Assembly: GCA_002396385.1 (NCBI GenBank)
Contig: DGTD01000036.1
Location: forward strand, 9,217 to 73,216
DNA length: 64,000 bases
Origin: Bacteroidales bacterium UBA4345
Lineage (GTDB): Bacteria; Bacteroidota; Bacteroidia; Bacteroidales; Paludibacteraceae
Reading direction: 5' to 3'
In this document: positions 26,504 to 34,850 of the stretch, in pieces
Numbering within the stretch: position 1 is the first letter of the stretch
How the letters are laid out: each line of letters begins with the position of its first letter
Notes under the pieces: generated by a model
Told to the model about the DNA's origin: nothing
The model's input: only the letters and a program-made list of their open reading frames with translations
Databases searched by the model: none
Made by a program: the position numbers and the translations under genes

Positions 26504-27004
26504 ATGAATGATGAACTTTTCCCTTTGATTGATGAAGACGGTAATGTGGTGGGGAAGGCTACCCGCTCTGAGTGTCACAGTGGCTCTATGTTGTTGCATC
26601 CCGTCGTTCATCTGCATATCTTTAACAAGAATGGCGATCTGTTCTTACAAAAACGTTCTATGTCGAAAGATATTCAGCCTGGTAAATGGGATACGGCGGT
26701 AGGCGGACATGTCGATTATGGCGAAGACGTGGAGTCTGCTTTGAGGCGCGAAGTCCGCGAGGAACTGGGGGTGACCGATTTTGTCCCTTCCTTCCTCTTC
26801 CGCTACATTTTCCAAAACTCGGTGGAACGCGAAATGGTGAATGCTTTCCAAACAGTCTACGAGGGGCCTTTCAATCCCGATCCTGTCGAACTCGACGATG
26901 CACGGTTCTGGCCGGTTGCTGAAATTGAAGCGCATCTGGGACATGGGGTCTTTACTCCGAATTTTGAACAAGAGTTCCAACGGCTGAAGCCTTTTTTCAA
27001 ATAA
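26504..27004 (+). CDS. NUDIX hydrolase
   Basis: 166 residues from the ATG at 26504; the longer in-frame extension would begin upstream of the promoter and is hydrophobic. NUDIX box GGHVDYGEDVESALRREVRE, then ELGV, fits GX5EX7REUXEEXGU. The N-terminus LFPLIDEDGNVVGKATR.. and HPVVHLHIF resemble the isopentenyl-diphosphate isomerase-like NUDIX subgroup (YfcD type). It probably cleaves a nucleoside-diphosphate or related substrate. Confidence 0.9.
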   Translation: MNDELFPLIDEDGNVVGKATRSECHSGSMLLHPVVHLHIFNKNGDLFLQKRSMSKDIQPGKWDTAVGGHVDYGEDVESALRREVREELGVTDFVPSFLFRYIFQNSVEREMVNAFQTVYEGPFNPDPVELDDARFWPVAEIEAHLGHGVFTPNFEQEFQRLKPFFK

Positions 27005-27063
27005 TTGTTTATGATGTGCGTCGGCCGTTTGTGTGTCGACCTTATTGCTTAAGTTTTTTCTGT

Positions 27064-27564
27064 ATGAAGAAGATTCGTTGTCCGAAATGTGACGAATTCA
27101 TCGTTTTCGATGAGAAGAACATCGACATGGAAAATGTTGTGGTGTTCCATTGCCAGCATTGTGGCAAGTCTTTCAAGGTCAAGTTTAAAAAGAAGAATAA
27201 GGAAGATATGCCCGAGGAACCAGATTTCGGGTCGTTGGTCGTGGTGGAGAATATGTTCGCCGAAAGGCAGGTCTTCAGCCTGCATCTTGGCGATAATGTC
27301 GTTGGCCGCCGTAACCCGGGAAATTCCATTGACTGTCCTATTGTTACTGCCGATCCTTCTATGGACCGCGAACATTGTGTCGTGAATGTGTCGGAGAAGA
27401 ACGGACAATTGGTCTTCCGTATCCGTGATTGTAATTCCAACACGGGCACTTTTGTTATGAACGAGGAGGTTACTAAAAAGGAACAGCGCATCATCCATAA
27501 TTCCGAAATTATTTCGTTGGGCGCTACTACGCTGATTCTTAAAACTCCGGGTGCGGATGAGTGA
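27064..27564 (+). CDS. Zinc-ribbon plus FHA domain protein
   Basis: 166 residues from ATG 27064 (MKKIRCPKCDE). Residues 5-45 are a zinc ribbon with CPKC and CQHC. Residues 65-160 form an FHA fold: NVVGRRNPGNSIDCPI, the SMDREHCVV segment and DCNSNTGTFV, i.e. the GR, S..H and N.S/N-G motifs that bind phosphothreonine. It probably reads the phosphorylation state of a partner protein. No kinase gene is adjacent. The next small gene starts 56 bp downstream. Confidence 0.88.
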   Translation: MKKIRCPKCDEFIVFDEKNIDMENVVVFHCQHCGKSFKVKFKKKNKEDMPEEPDFGSLVVVENMFAERQVFSLHLGDNVVGRRNPGNSIDCPIVTADPSMDREHCVVNVSEKNGQLVFRIRDCNSNTGTFVMNEEVTKKEQRIIHNSEIISLGATTLILKTPGADE

Positions 27565-27620
27565 TAGACGGTCCGCCCTTACCCCTGGATAGAGGATATT
27601 TTTACTTTATACGAGTTTTT

Positions 27621-27959
27621 ATGAGAAATTTATTTTTAATGCTCTGCTTCGGAGCATTGTTTGTGCTGATGGCTTTTTCCGATGTTGCAGATAAGAAAAC
27701 GCGACTGTTTTCTGTCTTAGACACTCAAATTTCGGGGTTCGACAAAGTTCGCTCGTCTTATGCGGCGAGTTATAGTGCTGATGACATGGAGGAATACGAC
27801 GGCACTCTTTCTGAATTGAAGTCTGATAGGAACATGGTTGAAAAAGACCTTGATGAGTGGCTGGACGCCCGTGAGGAAATCGAAAATCCGGCTGCCGATA
27901 GCCTTACAACTGTTCTGCTCGACCACTTAGTGAAGCTTTGTAAACTTCCTGAATATTAA
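27621..27959 (+). CDS. Small exported protein of unknown function
   Basis: 112 residues from ATG 27621. Residues 1-20 are hydrophobic (signal peptide or anchor). The remainder is acidic and helical (YSADDMEEYDGTLSELKSD, VEKDLDEWLDAREEIE), with coiled-coil character. The longer frame starting at 27561 overlaps the FHA gene and adds no signal-like sequence. I do not recognise it. Confidence 0.6.
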   Translation: MRNLFLMLCFGALFVLMAFSDVADKKTRLFSVLDTQISGFDKVRSSYAASYSADDMEEYDGTLSELKSDRNMVEKDLDEWLDAREEIENPAADSLTTVLLDHLVKLCKLPEY

Positions 27960-27985
27960 TAACGCTGTGCGTGTCTGCTCTTACG

Positions 27986-29281
27986 TTATCTGTACGTGAT
28001 GCTGCGGACTTGCATCTTGAAACTGTGTTCTTTTTCTCCCTCATTGTTATAGGCGTTTGGATCATCTGGTTTTGACGTTGACTCTACAGACAGCAGGCGC
28101 TTGGTCCAATTGCCCTTTGCGTCTCGCTCTTTAATAACGATGGTGTATTTGTCTTCTGTTTTGTACCCTTCCAGGTGTGTTATTTCTGTTATTCCCACAA
28201 TTTCTGCATCCTTGTTGCGGGTATAGGTTGTGCAATCGCCTCCTTCGCGCTTGGTGCGTGTAAGGATTCCCGCCTGGTCATATTCATATCTGGCGAAACA
28301 TTTAACGGTTAAGTCAGGGTCTTCTTCTCTGGGTATTATGCTGTATTCTTCAACAAGTTGACCTCTGTCGTTGCGGCTTTGGTGCTCGTATCTGAATGCT
28401 CCGTCTACGGGCCTTGCCTTTCCTTCTTCGCTAAATTCAATTGTTGTGGCATTCTCGGTTCCTTTAGGCTGCCATTTATTGTCGCAGAGGTAGGTCGTGA
28501 CGGTCGCTTTTTTTACGTTGCCCCGCAAATCATAGATTTGTGCGTCGGGCATGGTGAATCCCTTCGCCTGGTGAGGCGTACATTTGCTGTTTTTCTCCAA
28601 CAGGCTTTGCACATCGCTCAGCCGGGCCTCCAATAGCCTTTTTTCGCTCGAAAGGCCTGCTATGCCGCCCATCGTACCCTTGAAGTAATTGAGGTGGCTT
28701 TGGGCATTCATAATGCCGGTCATGTGCTTCTCTACCTTCATCCAGTTCTCTATTTCCATGGCATAGGCCTTGTCTTGTGCAATCAGTTTGGCGTAAGCCG
28801 ATGCCAACTGGTATCGGAGGAAGGCCATTTGTGTCGTTTCGTTCATTTCCATACCCAATGTTGTGTAGTCTTCTCCGTCTTGGAATATATTTCCCAGCAT
28901 TTCTGCCATAAGGTCTGCCTTTTCGGTGTCTGTATAATCTTTCACATCGCCAAAGGTAGAGTTGAAACCTGCGGTAAGTGTTTTTTGTGTTTCTTTTAGC
29001 CATTTCAAGTCGTAAGCCAGATTGGCTGTCGAATCGCCGTGTTTCAGTATGGCTTTGGCCATGTGTGCGAATTCAGGGTTTTCTTTTACTTTCTTTCTGT
29101 CCAGAGAAAAGTAGTCGTCTCTTTCTGTGCCGTCGGTTGCCTCTCCGGTTGTGTAATCGGTGTTTGCCGGCGGAAGTGATGTGTTAGTGTCGGTAGGTGT
29201 AGGTCCGGTTGTGGATGCAGACTGCTGTTGGCAGGCCTGGCACATGAAGAGTAGTCCGATAAGGGGGTAAAGTTTTTTCAT
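27986..29281 (-). CDS. Large lipoprotein of unknown function
   Basis: 431 residues. Lipobox LFMCQAC with Cys17, then a Thr/Pro-rich linker to about residue 50. The middle is helical. The C-terminal third resembles RHS/YD-like beta hairpins: YDLRGNVKKATV, then FRYEHQSRNDRGQLVEEY and YEYDQAGILTRTKRE, similar to surface proteins of Bacteroidota. It probably sits on the outer membrane. No close neighbour shares its strand except the small membrane protein upstream (23 bp). Confidence 0.75.
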   Translation of the reverse strand: MKKLYPLIGLLFMCQACQQQSASTTGPTPTDTNTSLPPANTDYTTGEATDGTERDDYFSLDRKKVKENPEFAHMAKAILKHGDSTANLAYDLKWLKETQKTLTAGFNSTFGDVKDYTDTEKADLMAEMLGNIFQDGEDYTTLGMEMNETTQMAFLRYQLASAYAKLIAQDKAYAMEIENWMKVEKHMTGIMNAQSHLNYFKGTMGGIAGLSSEKRLLEARLSDVQSLLEKNSKCTPHQAKGFTMPDAQIYDLRGNVKKATVTTYLCDNKWQPKGTENATTIEFSEEGKARPVDGAFRYEHQSRNDRGQLVEEYSIIPREEDPDLTVKCFARYEYDQAGILTRTKREGGDCTTYTRNKDAEIVGITEITHLEGYKTEDKYTIVIKERDAKGNWTKRLLSVESTSKPDDPNAYNNEGEKEHSFKMQVRSITYR

Positions 29282-29304
29282 TAATGTCTGGTGTTAGGTG
29301 TGTG

Positions 29305-29652
29305 TTATTTTCTTTTCTCTTTGAAAAAGTAATAGAGGTATACCACGGCTGTGCCTAAGGTTATTCCTATTGTAATTCCTAGGAATGTGGCAATGGCGGC
29401 ATACATGTCGCTGCTTTGGAAAATAAAGTATGGCGAAATGCTAAATACTGCGGCAAATGGTGCTATGCGGACCAGTGCTGCAGACTTGCTTTTCAACCAC
29501 GATGTAAGGGTGGTGAACATAACGTATGTTAAACCTATGGTGACACACAATTCCAAAATTGCCCCTATAAGGCCTAAGGCGACGAATATGGGCATAAATC
29601 CCTCTGATCTTGCAATATATCTAATATCATAATAAAAGTCTGATTGATACAC
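29305..29652 (-). CDS. Small integral membrane protein
   Basis: 115 residues with about three TM helices (20-48, 60-80, 85-108) and a basic C-terminus (FFKEKRK). No motif recognised. It may share a transcript with the lipoprotein that follows. No gene is visible in the 127-bp gap to the ATPase gene. Confidence 0.55.
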   Translation of the reverse strand: MYQSDFYYDIRYIARSEGFMPIFVALGLIGAILELCVTIGLTYVMFTTLTSWLKSKSAALVRIAPFAAVFSISPYFIFQSSDMYAAIATFLGITIGITLGTAVVYLYYFFKEKRK

Positions 29653-29779
29653 AAGATACGGAAAATTGTGGGCTCTTCCAAATACCTGCTCTGCTTTCGT
29701 CCCTTGTCCGTTTTATTTCATGTGCTCTCTTTATGGAAGAAAATATATGTGCTGTGCATATCGGGAAAAAACTTGCCGT

Positions 29780-31126
29780 TTATGGAATTTGTTCCTCCAT
29801 GTCGTTCTGTCCGACAAACATGACGTAATAGATGGGCATATAGGTGACTTCTCCTTTCTTTTTTACCTGCTGGTTGTTTGAGAAGACTATTCCTCTCTTG
29901 ACGGAATAGTCTGGGTTCTGTAAGAGGCGGGAAAGGGCGGAGTGCTTGGTGTAGTCTTTCCCCGACTTCACTTCTATTGGTAGTACCGACAACGACTCGA
30001 AATCGTCTATCAGAAAGTCGACCTCGCCGTTCTGCTTGTTGTCGTAATAGTTGAGCGAATGCCCGTGTGCTTTCAACTCTTGGGCGACAACCGACTCGTA
30101 TACGGTTCCGAGGTTGATGCTTTCTTCGTCGTTGAATATTGCGTTGAAATTCTTCCTATACAGCAGGCAGGTGAGAATGCCGACGTCGTTCAGGTATAGC
30201 TTGAGCAGATTCTTTCGGGCTGATTCTAACAATGGAAATCTAGGGTTGGATACGGATTTCACCTCTAAGGCGATTCCGGCGTTTATCAGGTAGTCGAATT
30301 CGTCCTGGTAGTCTGTGAATGTCTTCTTCCCACCTTCTTCTATGTCCTTGAACACGATCCTCTTTTTCTTGTTCTCTAATGCCGATGGAATGTAATCGTA
30401 TACTCTGCGTATCTTCAGTTTGTGCTCGGTGTCGTATTGCGAGGCGTCCATACCGTAGTATCGGTGTATCTCGCTCTGCTGGCTCCTCAATTTGGCAATG
30501 TTGTTCGTCCTTAAATAGATGTTTACGATGTCGGGTAGCCCGCCACAAATCAGGTATCGTTTGAACATCTTCATGATGAGGTTGTGGTTCTCTGTGCTTA
30601 ACCCTTCGTCCGATTGGTAGTGCTTGCGCATGTCGTCTATCATCTCTCGGCCTATGTTGTTGGCTATGAGGAATTCTTCGAAGTCTAACGGATACATCTG
30701 CATGACGTGGATGCTGCCTATGGGTATTGACGTGGTCTGAGCCAATGTGACGCCAAGCAGTGAACCGCTGGCTACAAATGTGTATCTGTTGTCTTGCCTT
30801 AGGAATTTCAACATGGTCAGCAGATGCGGGTAGACCTGTATCTCGTCGAGGAACACTAGCGTGTCTTCTGCGTTGTTCATGCGGACTCCTCCGTATGAAC
30901 TGAGCTGTATGTAGAAATCGGTCGTGTTCTGTATGTTCTTGAATACTTGGTTTTCTTTTGAATCTTGGAGCATGTTGATTTCTACAAAGTTCTTGAATAA
31001 CTTTTTCCCAATGCGCCTTATGATGTAGGTTTTGCCTACCTGTCTTGCTCCGTCTATTAGCAATATCTTGTTTGGCTTTGATTGAAAGAAGGTGGTTATT
31101 TCTTGCTCTATTTTTCTGTATAACAT
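29780..31126 (-). CDS. AAA ATPase with DUF4143 domain
   Basis: 448 residues. Walker A GARQVGKT (Lys32), Walker B TLVFLDEIQ near residue 92, sensor VASGSLLG near residue 121. The C-terminal DUF4143 part ends in an E..EVKSGK nuclease-like motif (GEVDFLIDDF, then LPIEVKSGKDYTKH). These single-gene ATPases are common and strain-variable in Bacteroidota; their role is not settled, though the PD-(D/E)XK-like end suggests a DNA transaction or defence link. A TACATTTG -7 box lies at 31147-31154. The sequence just upstream is the 33-bp repeat array. Confidence 0.9.
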   Translation of the reverse strand: MLYRKIEQEITTFFQSKPNKILLIDGARQVGKTYIIRRIGKKLFKNFVEINMLQDSKENQVFKNIQNTTDFYIQLSSYGGVRMNNAEDTLVFLDEIQVYPHLLTMLKFLRQDNRYTFVASGSLLGVTLAQTTSIPIGSIHVMQMYPLDFEEFLIANNIGREMIDDMRKHYQSDEGLSTENHNLIMKMFKRYLICGGLPDIVNIYLRTNNIAKLRSQQSEIHRYYGMDASQYDTEHKLKIRRVYDYIPSALENKKKRIVFKDIEEGGKKTFTDYQDEFDYLINAGIALEVKSVSNPRFPLLESARKNLLKLYLNDVGILTCLLYRKNFNAIFNDEESINLGTVYESVVAQELKAHGHSLNYYDNKQNGEVDFLIDDFESLSVLPIEVKSGKDYTKHSALSRLLQNPDYSVKRGIVFSNNQQVKKKGEVTYMPIYYVMFVGQNDMEEQIP

Positions 31127-31160
31127 TTTCCTTTCCTATTTTTCTGCAAATGTAACATTT

Positions 31161-31409
31161 TTAATTCGATAGTAAAATTTTTTCTGACTTTTCCACATCT
31201 TTTTTTGCATTATTTCCAGACTTTTCCATATAAAATGAATGCTGTTTCACAGACTTTTCTATATAATTTTCACTTTGTTTTTTCGACTTTTCCACATCTT
31301 TTTTTGTATTATTTACAGACTTTTCTATATAAAATTGATGCTGTTTCACCGACTTTTCTATATAATTTTTACTTTGTTTTCCCGACTTTTCCACATCTTT
31401 TTTTTGCAT
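31161..31409 (-). CDS. Possible small repeat protein, 11-residue EKS repeats
   Basis: 82 residues composed almost entirely of the repeat (consensus [Y/D][I/V]EKSxKQxx). It is highly charged, Lys-rich and probably helical. Its ATG lies in the homopolymer-containing unit; the frame upstream (to about 31560) continues the same protein repeat but is out of register by one base because of the A8 tract. It could therefore be a decayed gene, a phase-variable gene, or a frame kept open simply by the repeat. No promoter or known family seen. Confidence 0.3.
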   Translation of the reverse strand: MQKKDVEKSGKQSKNYIEKSVKQHQFYIEKSVNNTKKDVEKSKKQSENYIEKSVKQHSFYMEKSGNNAKKDVEKSEKILLSN

Positions 31410-31549
31410 TATTTCCAGACTTTTCCATATAAAATGAATGCTGTTTCACCGACTTTTCTATATAATTTTCACTTTGTTTTCCTGACTTTTCTATATATTT
31501 TTCAGTGCTATTTACCGACTTTTCCATATAAAATTGAGTGCTGTGCTCG
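31186..31549 (-). repeat. Tandem array of eleven 33-bp units (99-bp higher-order period), possibly the remains of a repeat-protein gene
   Basis: On the plus strand GACTTTTC begins at 31186, 31219, 31252, 31285, 31318, 31351, 31384, 31418, 31451, 31484 and 31517: ten intervals, nine of 33 and one of 34 bp. Every third unit is most alike, so the higher-order period is 99 bp. Read on the minus strand the units encode 11-residue repeats of the type xxYIEKSVKQH / DVEKSGKQSK / FYMEKSGNNA. The 34-bp interval comes from 8 instead of 7 T's (31398-31405), so the minus frame breaks there; downstream of the break an ATG at 31409 restores an 82-codon frame to 31161. Not CRISPR: there are no unique spacers. 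Confidence 0.85.
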
Positions 31550-31714
31550 CAGCGCTATGGCTGCTAACCATTTCCCGCTAGCGCTGTTTGTCTCAATCTA
31601 AACTGCATGAAAATAGAGCGCTTGTGTTCTTTGCAGGTTTGTCGTTTTTCCCTATTTTTGTTTGGAAAATAGACGGCTTTATAGTCATTCTCCTATTTTT
31701 CAATTCTGTAAAAA

Positions 31715-32131
31715 ATGATGGAACGTTCTGTTAAACAGGTTGTCGTAATGAGGCGCGACCTCAATATGCGCAAAGGAAAAATGGTGGCGCAGGGGGCTCA
31801 TGCTTCGCTGGGTGCTTTCCTGAAGTTGTTCAAAAAGATGGAGGCGGGCGACGGAACTGTCAATCTGTCGCTTGATTATGCGCCCGATTCGTTCCTGGCC
31901 CAGTGGCTCGATGGCTCTTTTGCCAAAATCTGTCTGTATGTCGACTCGAAGGAAGATTTGGTGAACCTGTACCGGCGTGTGCGGGAAAAGGCCCCACAGA
32001 TTCCTGTCGATTTGGTGCAGGATGCCGGACTTACTGAGTTCCATGGCGTGCCTACGCTCACTTGCCTGGCTATTGGACCCTATTGGGCCGATGAGATTAA
32101 TGCCTTTACTGGTGACTTGAAATTATATTAG
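31715..32131 (+). CDS. Peptidyl-tRNA hydrolase, Pth2 family
   Basis: 138 residues. The family signature is plain: QVVVMRRDLNMRKGKMVAQGAHASL (Pth2/PTRHD1 type), followed by FAKICLYVDSKEDL, LVQDAGLTEFHGVPTLTCLAIGP and the C-terminal AFTGDLKLY. Pth2 is the archaeal/eukaryotic fold that recycles peptidyl-tRNA; in bacteria the usual enzyme is the unrelated Pth, presumably encoded elsewhere. Two ATGs are adjacent (31715 and 31718). It lies 5 bp before the first TerB/J-domain gene, suggesting cotranscription. Confidence 0.88.
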   Translation: MMERSVKQVVVMRRDLNMRKGKMVAQGAHASLGAFLKLFKKMEAGDGTVNLSLDYAPDSFLAQWLDGSFAKICLYVDSKEDLVNLYRRVREKAPQIPVDLVQDAGLTEFHGVPTLTCLAIGPYWADEINAFTGDLKLY

Positions 32132-32136
32132 TTTTT

Positions 32137-33093
32137 ATGCGTCCTGATAAATCGTTCCCTGTATCGGTTAAGCGTTGGTTGAAATCGATGTCTGTAACCT
32201 GTTCGTTACTGTTCCTTAACTTCACAAATTGGTTGATTCTTTTTTGCTTCAAAGCGTTAAAATATGAGGTGGCGGTTTTCGCACCCTTTTTTTTGATATT
32301 AAGGGTTTTGAAATATGATTCTTTTGCCGATATAGTTTCTGCTCCGTCTGCCCGCCTTAGTATCCAGAGTGTTTTTATCGGCCTTCTCGTTGGCTGTTTT
32401 ATTAAACAATTACTCACTGATTGTTCAAAGAAACCTTTCCTTCCCAAACTCATTCATAGGTTAAAGGTCCAACACAGAAAAATGGCCCATACCCATAAAG
32501 CCCTCAAATTTGATTTATATATTTTATTCGCGAAAATGTGCAGCTTTAACCCGTCGGCTGCGCAGAGCCAAAAAAATGTGTTGGGGGAATTTTACACCGA
32601 AGAGTCCTTTCTTTGGAACGAGGGGGGGTATGAGTATTCCGCATCTGAAGAAGCAATGGCTATTGCCTATTTAAAGAAGGAGAATGTAAAATTAAAATTG
32701 AATATCGTTAAGGTTTTGCTAAATCTTGCGATTATTGACGACGGTATTAAGAACGACGAATGGAATTTCTTAATCGATTTATTGCACCGTCTGGGGTTCC
32801 GCCGCTATGTCGATGAGTTCAAGGAACGTAATGAGGGACTCCGCTCTGAGTCCGATTACAATTACCATGAGGCTTCCTCTTCATCGTCTTCTTCTTTGTC
32901 AGTGGAACAACTGTCCGTCTACTTTGCCGATTTGGGTCTCCCCGTTACCGCCTCGAAAGTGCAGGTGCGTGAGGCTTACCACCAGTTGGCAATGCAGCAC
33001 CATCCCGACTTGCCGAAAAACAGTCTACGGCAGGAAGAATGTGAGGCAATTATGGAGAAGATAAACGAGGCGTACAGTAGAATAAAAGGATGA
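32137..33093 (+). CDS. Membrane TerB / J-domain protein (copy 1)
   Basis: 318 residues. Two to three N-terminal TM helices (20-110), then a TerB-like helical domain (LLNLAIIDDGIKNDEWNFLIDLLHRLGF near 205), a Ser-rich linker, and a C-terminal J-domain with the HPD motif at 289-291 (QHHPDLPKN) that would stimulate a DnaK chaperone. The TM-TerB-J layout is similar to DjlA. The next gene is a duplicate. The last 60 codons of the two copies are almost identical at DNA level whereas the N-terminal halves are unalike. Confidence 0.8.
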   Translation: MRPDKSFPVSVKRWLKSMSVTCSLLFLNFTNWLILFCFKALKYEVAVFAPFFLILRVLKYDSFADIVSAPSARLSIQSVFIGLLVGCFIKQLLTDCSKKPFLPKLIHRLKVQHRKMAHTHKALKFDLYILFAKMCSFNPSAAQSQKNVLGEFYTEESFLWNEGGYEYSASEEAMAIAYLKKENVKLKLNIVKVLLNLAIIDDGIKNDEWNFLIDLLHRLGFRRYVDEFKERNEGLRSESDYNYHEASSSSSSSLSVEQLSVYFADLGLPVTASKVQVREAYHQLAMQHHPDLPKNSLRQEECEAIMEKINEAYSRIKG

Positions 33094-33136
33094 GTTGCTT
33101 GTTTTTTCCAGTCTCTGTTCTTCTAATTATTTTGTC

Positions 33137-34018
33137 ATGTCGAAAATCGTCTCGAATATGGTAAAGAACTTTAGCTGGTGGCTGTGCCGGGTTAGTGTGT
33201 CTTTTCGGTTGCGTTTACTTAACAGCCTGTGCGCCTTTGTTTCGCCCCTAATCTTTATCCTTATTTTGGGCCCTCTTTTCATCGATCCGAATACCTCGGT
33301 TTTTCTTTTCTTTTTCGTGGCTTTTATTGTGGCTTATATTTTACTGTTCGAAAAAATAGAAAAGAAAGAGCGCGAGGTTGGACTACGCATCGATAGTTTA
33401 ATGGCTCTGAAGGAAAAACAGACTCGCTTGCAAAAAGTGCGTAAATTGAAACTGTACGTCTTGATTGAAAAGGTGCGCAACTTTAATCCGTCGGCTGAGG
33501 CGGACCAAAAAAGGGTGTTGGAAGAGTTCTACACGGATAGTTATTTCGCTTATGTCGATTTTGATACGACTGTCGAGGAAAAAGAGGTGATCGAGAAGCT
33601 GAAAAATGAATTAGAGGACGTTAAGCGCGATTTTCTTCAAATTCTGGTGAAACTTGCGGTTACTGACGATGGTATTAAGAACAATGAATGGTTCTTCTTG
33701 CTCCGACTTTTGTCTCAGTTGGGCTATAGAACCCGCTATGTGGATATGTTCAAAAAACGTTACGAGGGACTCCGCACGGAGTCTGACTATAAATACCGGT
33801 ATACGTCTTCTTCTTCTGTTTCTTCTGTGGAACAACTGTCCGCCTATTTTGCCGAATTGGGTCTCCCCGTCACCGCATCGAAAGTGCAGGTGCGTGAGGC
33901 TTACCACCAGTTGGCAATGCTGCACCATCCCGACTTGCCGAAAAACAGACTCCGGAAGGAAGAATGTGAGGAGATGATGAAAAAAATTAACAGGGCTTAC
34001 AATACGCTGATAGCATAG
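33137..34018 (+). CDS. Membrane TerB / J-domain protein (copy 2)
   Basis: 293 residues from ATG 33137 (MSKIVSNMVKN). TM helices around 25-75, a charged coiled segment (EKIEKKEREVGLRIDSL), TerB-like domain (LAVTDDGIKNNEWFFLLRLLSQLGY), Ser-rich linker and a C-terminal J-domain with HPD at 264-266 (LHHPDLPKN). It starts 43 bp after copy 1. It should act as a membrane-tethered J-protein cochaperone. Confidence 0.8.
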   Translation: MSKIVSNMVKNFSWWLCRVSVSFRLRLLNSLCAFVSPLIFILILGPLFIDPNTSVFLFFFVAFIVAYILLFEKIEKKEREVGLRIDSLMALKEKQTRLQKVRKLKLYVLIEKVRNFNPSAEADQKRVLEEFYTDSYFAYVDFDTTVEEKEVIEKLKNELEDVKRDFLQILVKLAVTDDGIKNNEWFFLLRLLSQLGYRTRYVDMFKKRYEGLRTESDYKYRYTSSSSVSSVEQLSAYFAELGLPVTASKVQVREAYHQLAMLHHPDLPKNRLRKEECEEMMKKINRAYNTLIA

Positions 34019-34060
34019 GCGGTTTGGTATATCGACACATATACTCAGAACAGCCTAGTA

Positions 34061-34834
34061 TCATCTTGTGGAGTCTTTTCTAATTAGGGTTGCAATCTCA
34101 TATCTCTGTTTTTTGTCATCTTCGAAAACAATCTGAAGGCCCAATAAAGTGCTACTATTAAACTTATACAACTCTGTTGGTGTCAATTGTGATCCTGGCT
34201 CCATCTGAGCATTGCAATCCATGTAAGTAAGGCTACTCAATCTGTGTCTTATTATTTTCAACCTTTTATTCTTGCGGTCCGCTACCTGCAGGTCCACCGC
34301 TGCAATTGTGTCGGGCAGGCTTAGTATCTTACTTGAGTCTATCTCTGTCTCCACTCCTTGTATGATCATGACGATACGTACATATGGCCTAATGTGTACG
34401 TTTACGGTGGTTTGTAACGTGTCAGCTTCCTTTACTGTTAAAAACAAATCTTCTGTTTCTGGCTTTGCTTGAATGTACAGCCGTTGTAAATTTTTCATGT
34501 TGACTCCCCAAGTCTTATTGTATTCGTATTTTACAATTTTGCAGTTGTTGCCAATCACCTGGCGGTTTTTGTAGTTTGAACCCCACATGTTGAGTTCTCC
34601 GTTTGTTAATTTACTCTTATGTATATTTTGAAAGGCAGGCGGAAGGCCATACTTGAAATCTACGGTAATGGTGTCGCCCTTGTACCAGATCCCTGTCATG
34701 TCAATTTGTTTGGGATAGTATTGCCGCTCTTTTTGGGTTGTCGTGCTCTGTGTGGTGTTAAAAACTTGCGCGTTAGCTGTTGTGCTGACTAAGAATGTCA
34801 GGACGGCCCCTATAAATACGTATGTGTGTCTCAT
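34061..34834 (-). CDS. Secreted protein of unknown function
   Basis: 257 residues. Residues 1-22 form a signal peptide ending TTANA. The mature part has beta-strand character (GDTITVDFKYGLPPAF, VNVHIRPYVRIVMIIQGVETEIDSS) and a region around LSLPDTIAAVDLQV. I do not recognise a family. It is 16 bp from the stop of thiD on the same strand, so it may be read through from thiD. Confidence 0.65.
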   Translation of the reverse strand: MRHTYVFIGAVLTFLVSTTANAQVFNTTQSTTTQKERQYYPKQIDMTGIWYKGDTITVDFKYGLPPAFQNIHKSKLTNGELNMWGSNYKNRQVIGNNCKIVKYEYNKTWGVNMKNLQRLYIQAKPETEDLFLTVKEADTLQTTVNVHIRPYVRIVMIIQGVETEIDSSKILSLPDTIAAVDLQVADRKNKRLKIIRHRLSSLTYMDCNAQMEPGSQLTPTELYKFNSSTLLGLQIVFEDDKKQRYEIATLIRKDSTR

Positions 34835-34850
34835 CGTTGTTGTTCTTTAG

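Noticed and set aside
31186-31549. CRISPR array
   Set aside because: Unit is 33 bp with no unique spacers; the whole unit is repeated and no cas gene is near.
31239-31601. 120-codon plus-strand frame over the repeat array
   Set aside because: Phe/Leu/Ile-rich because of T runs; several frames are open through the repeat, so openness is not evidence. The minus reading is more protein-like.
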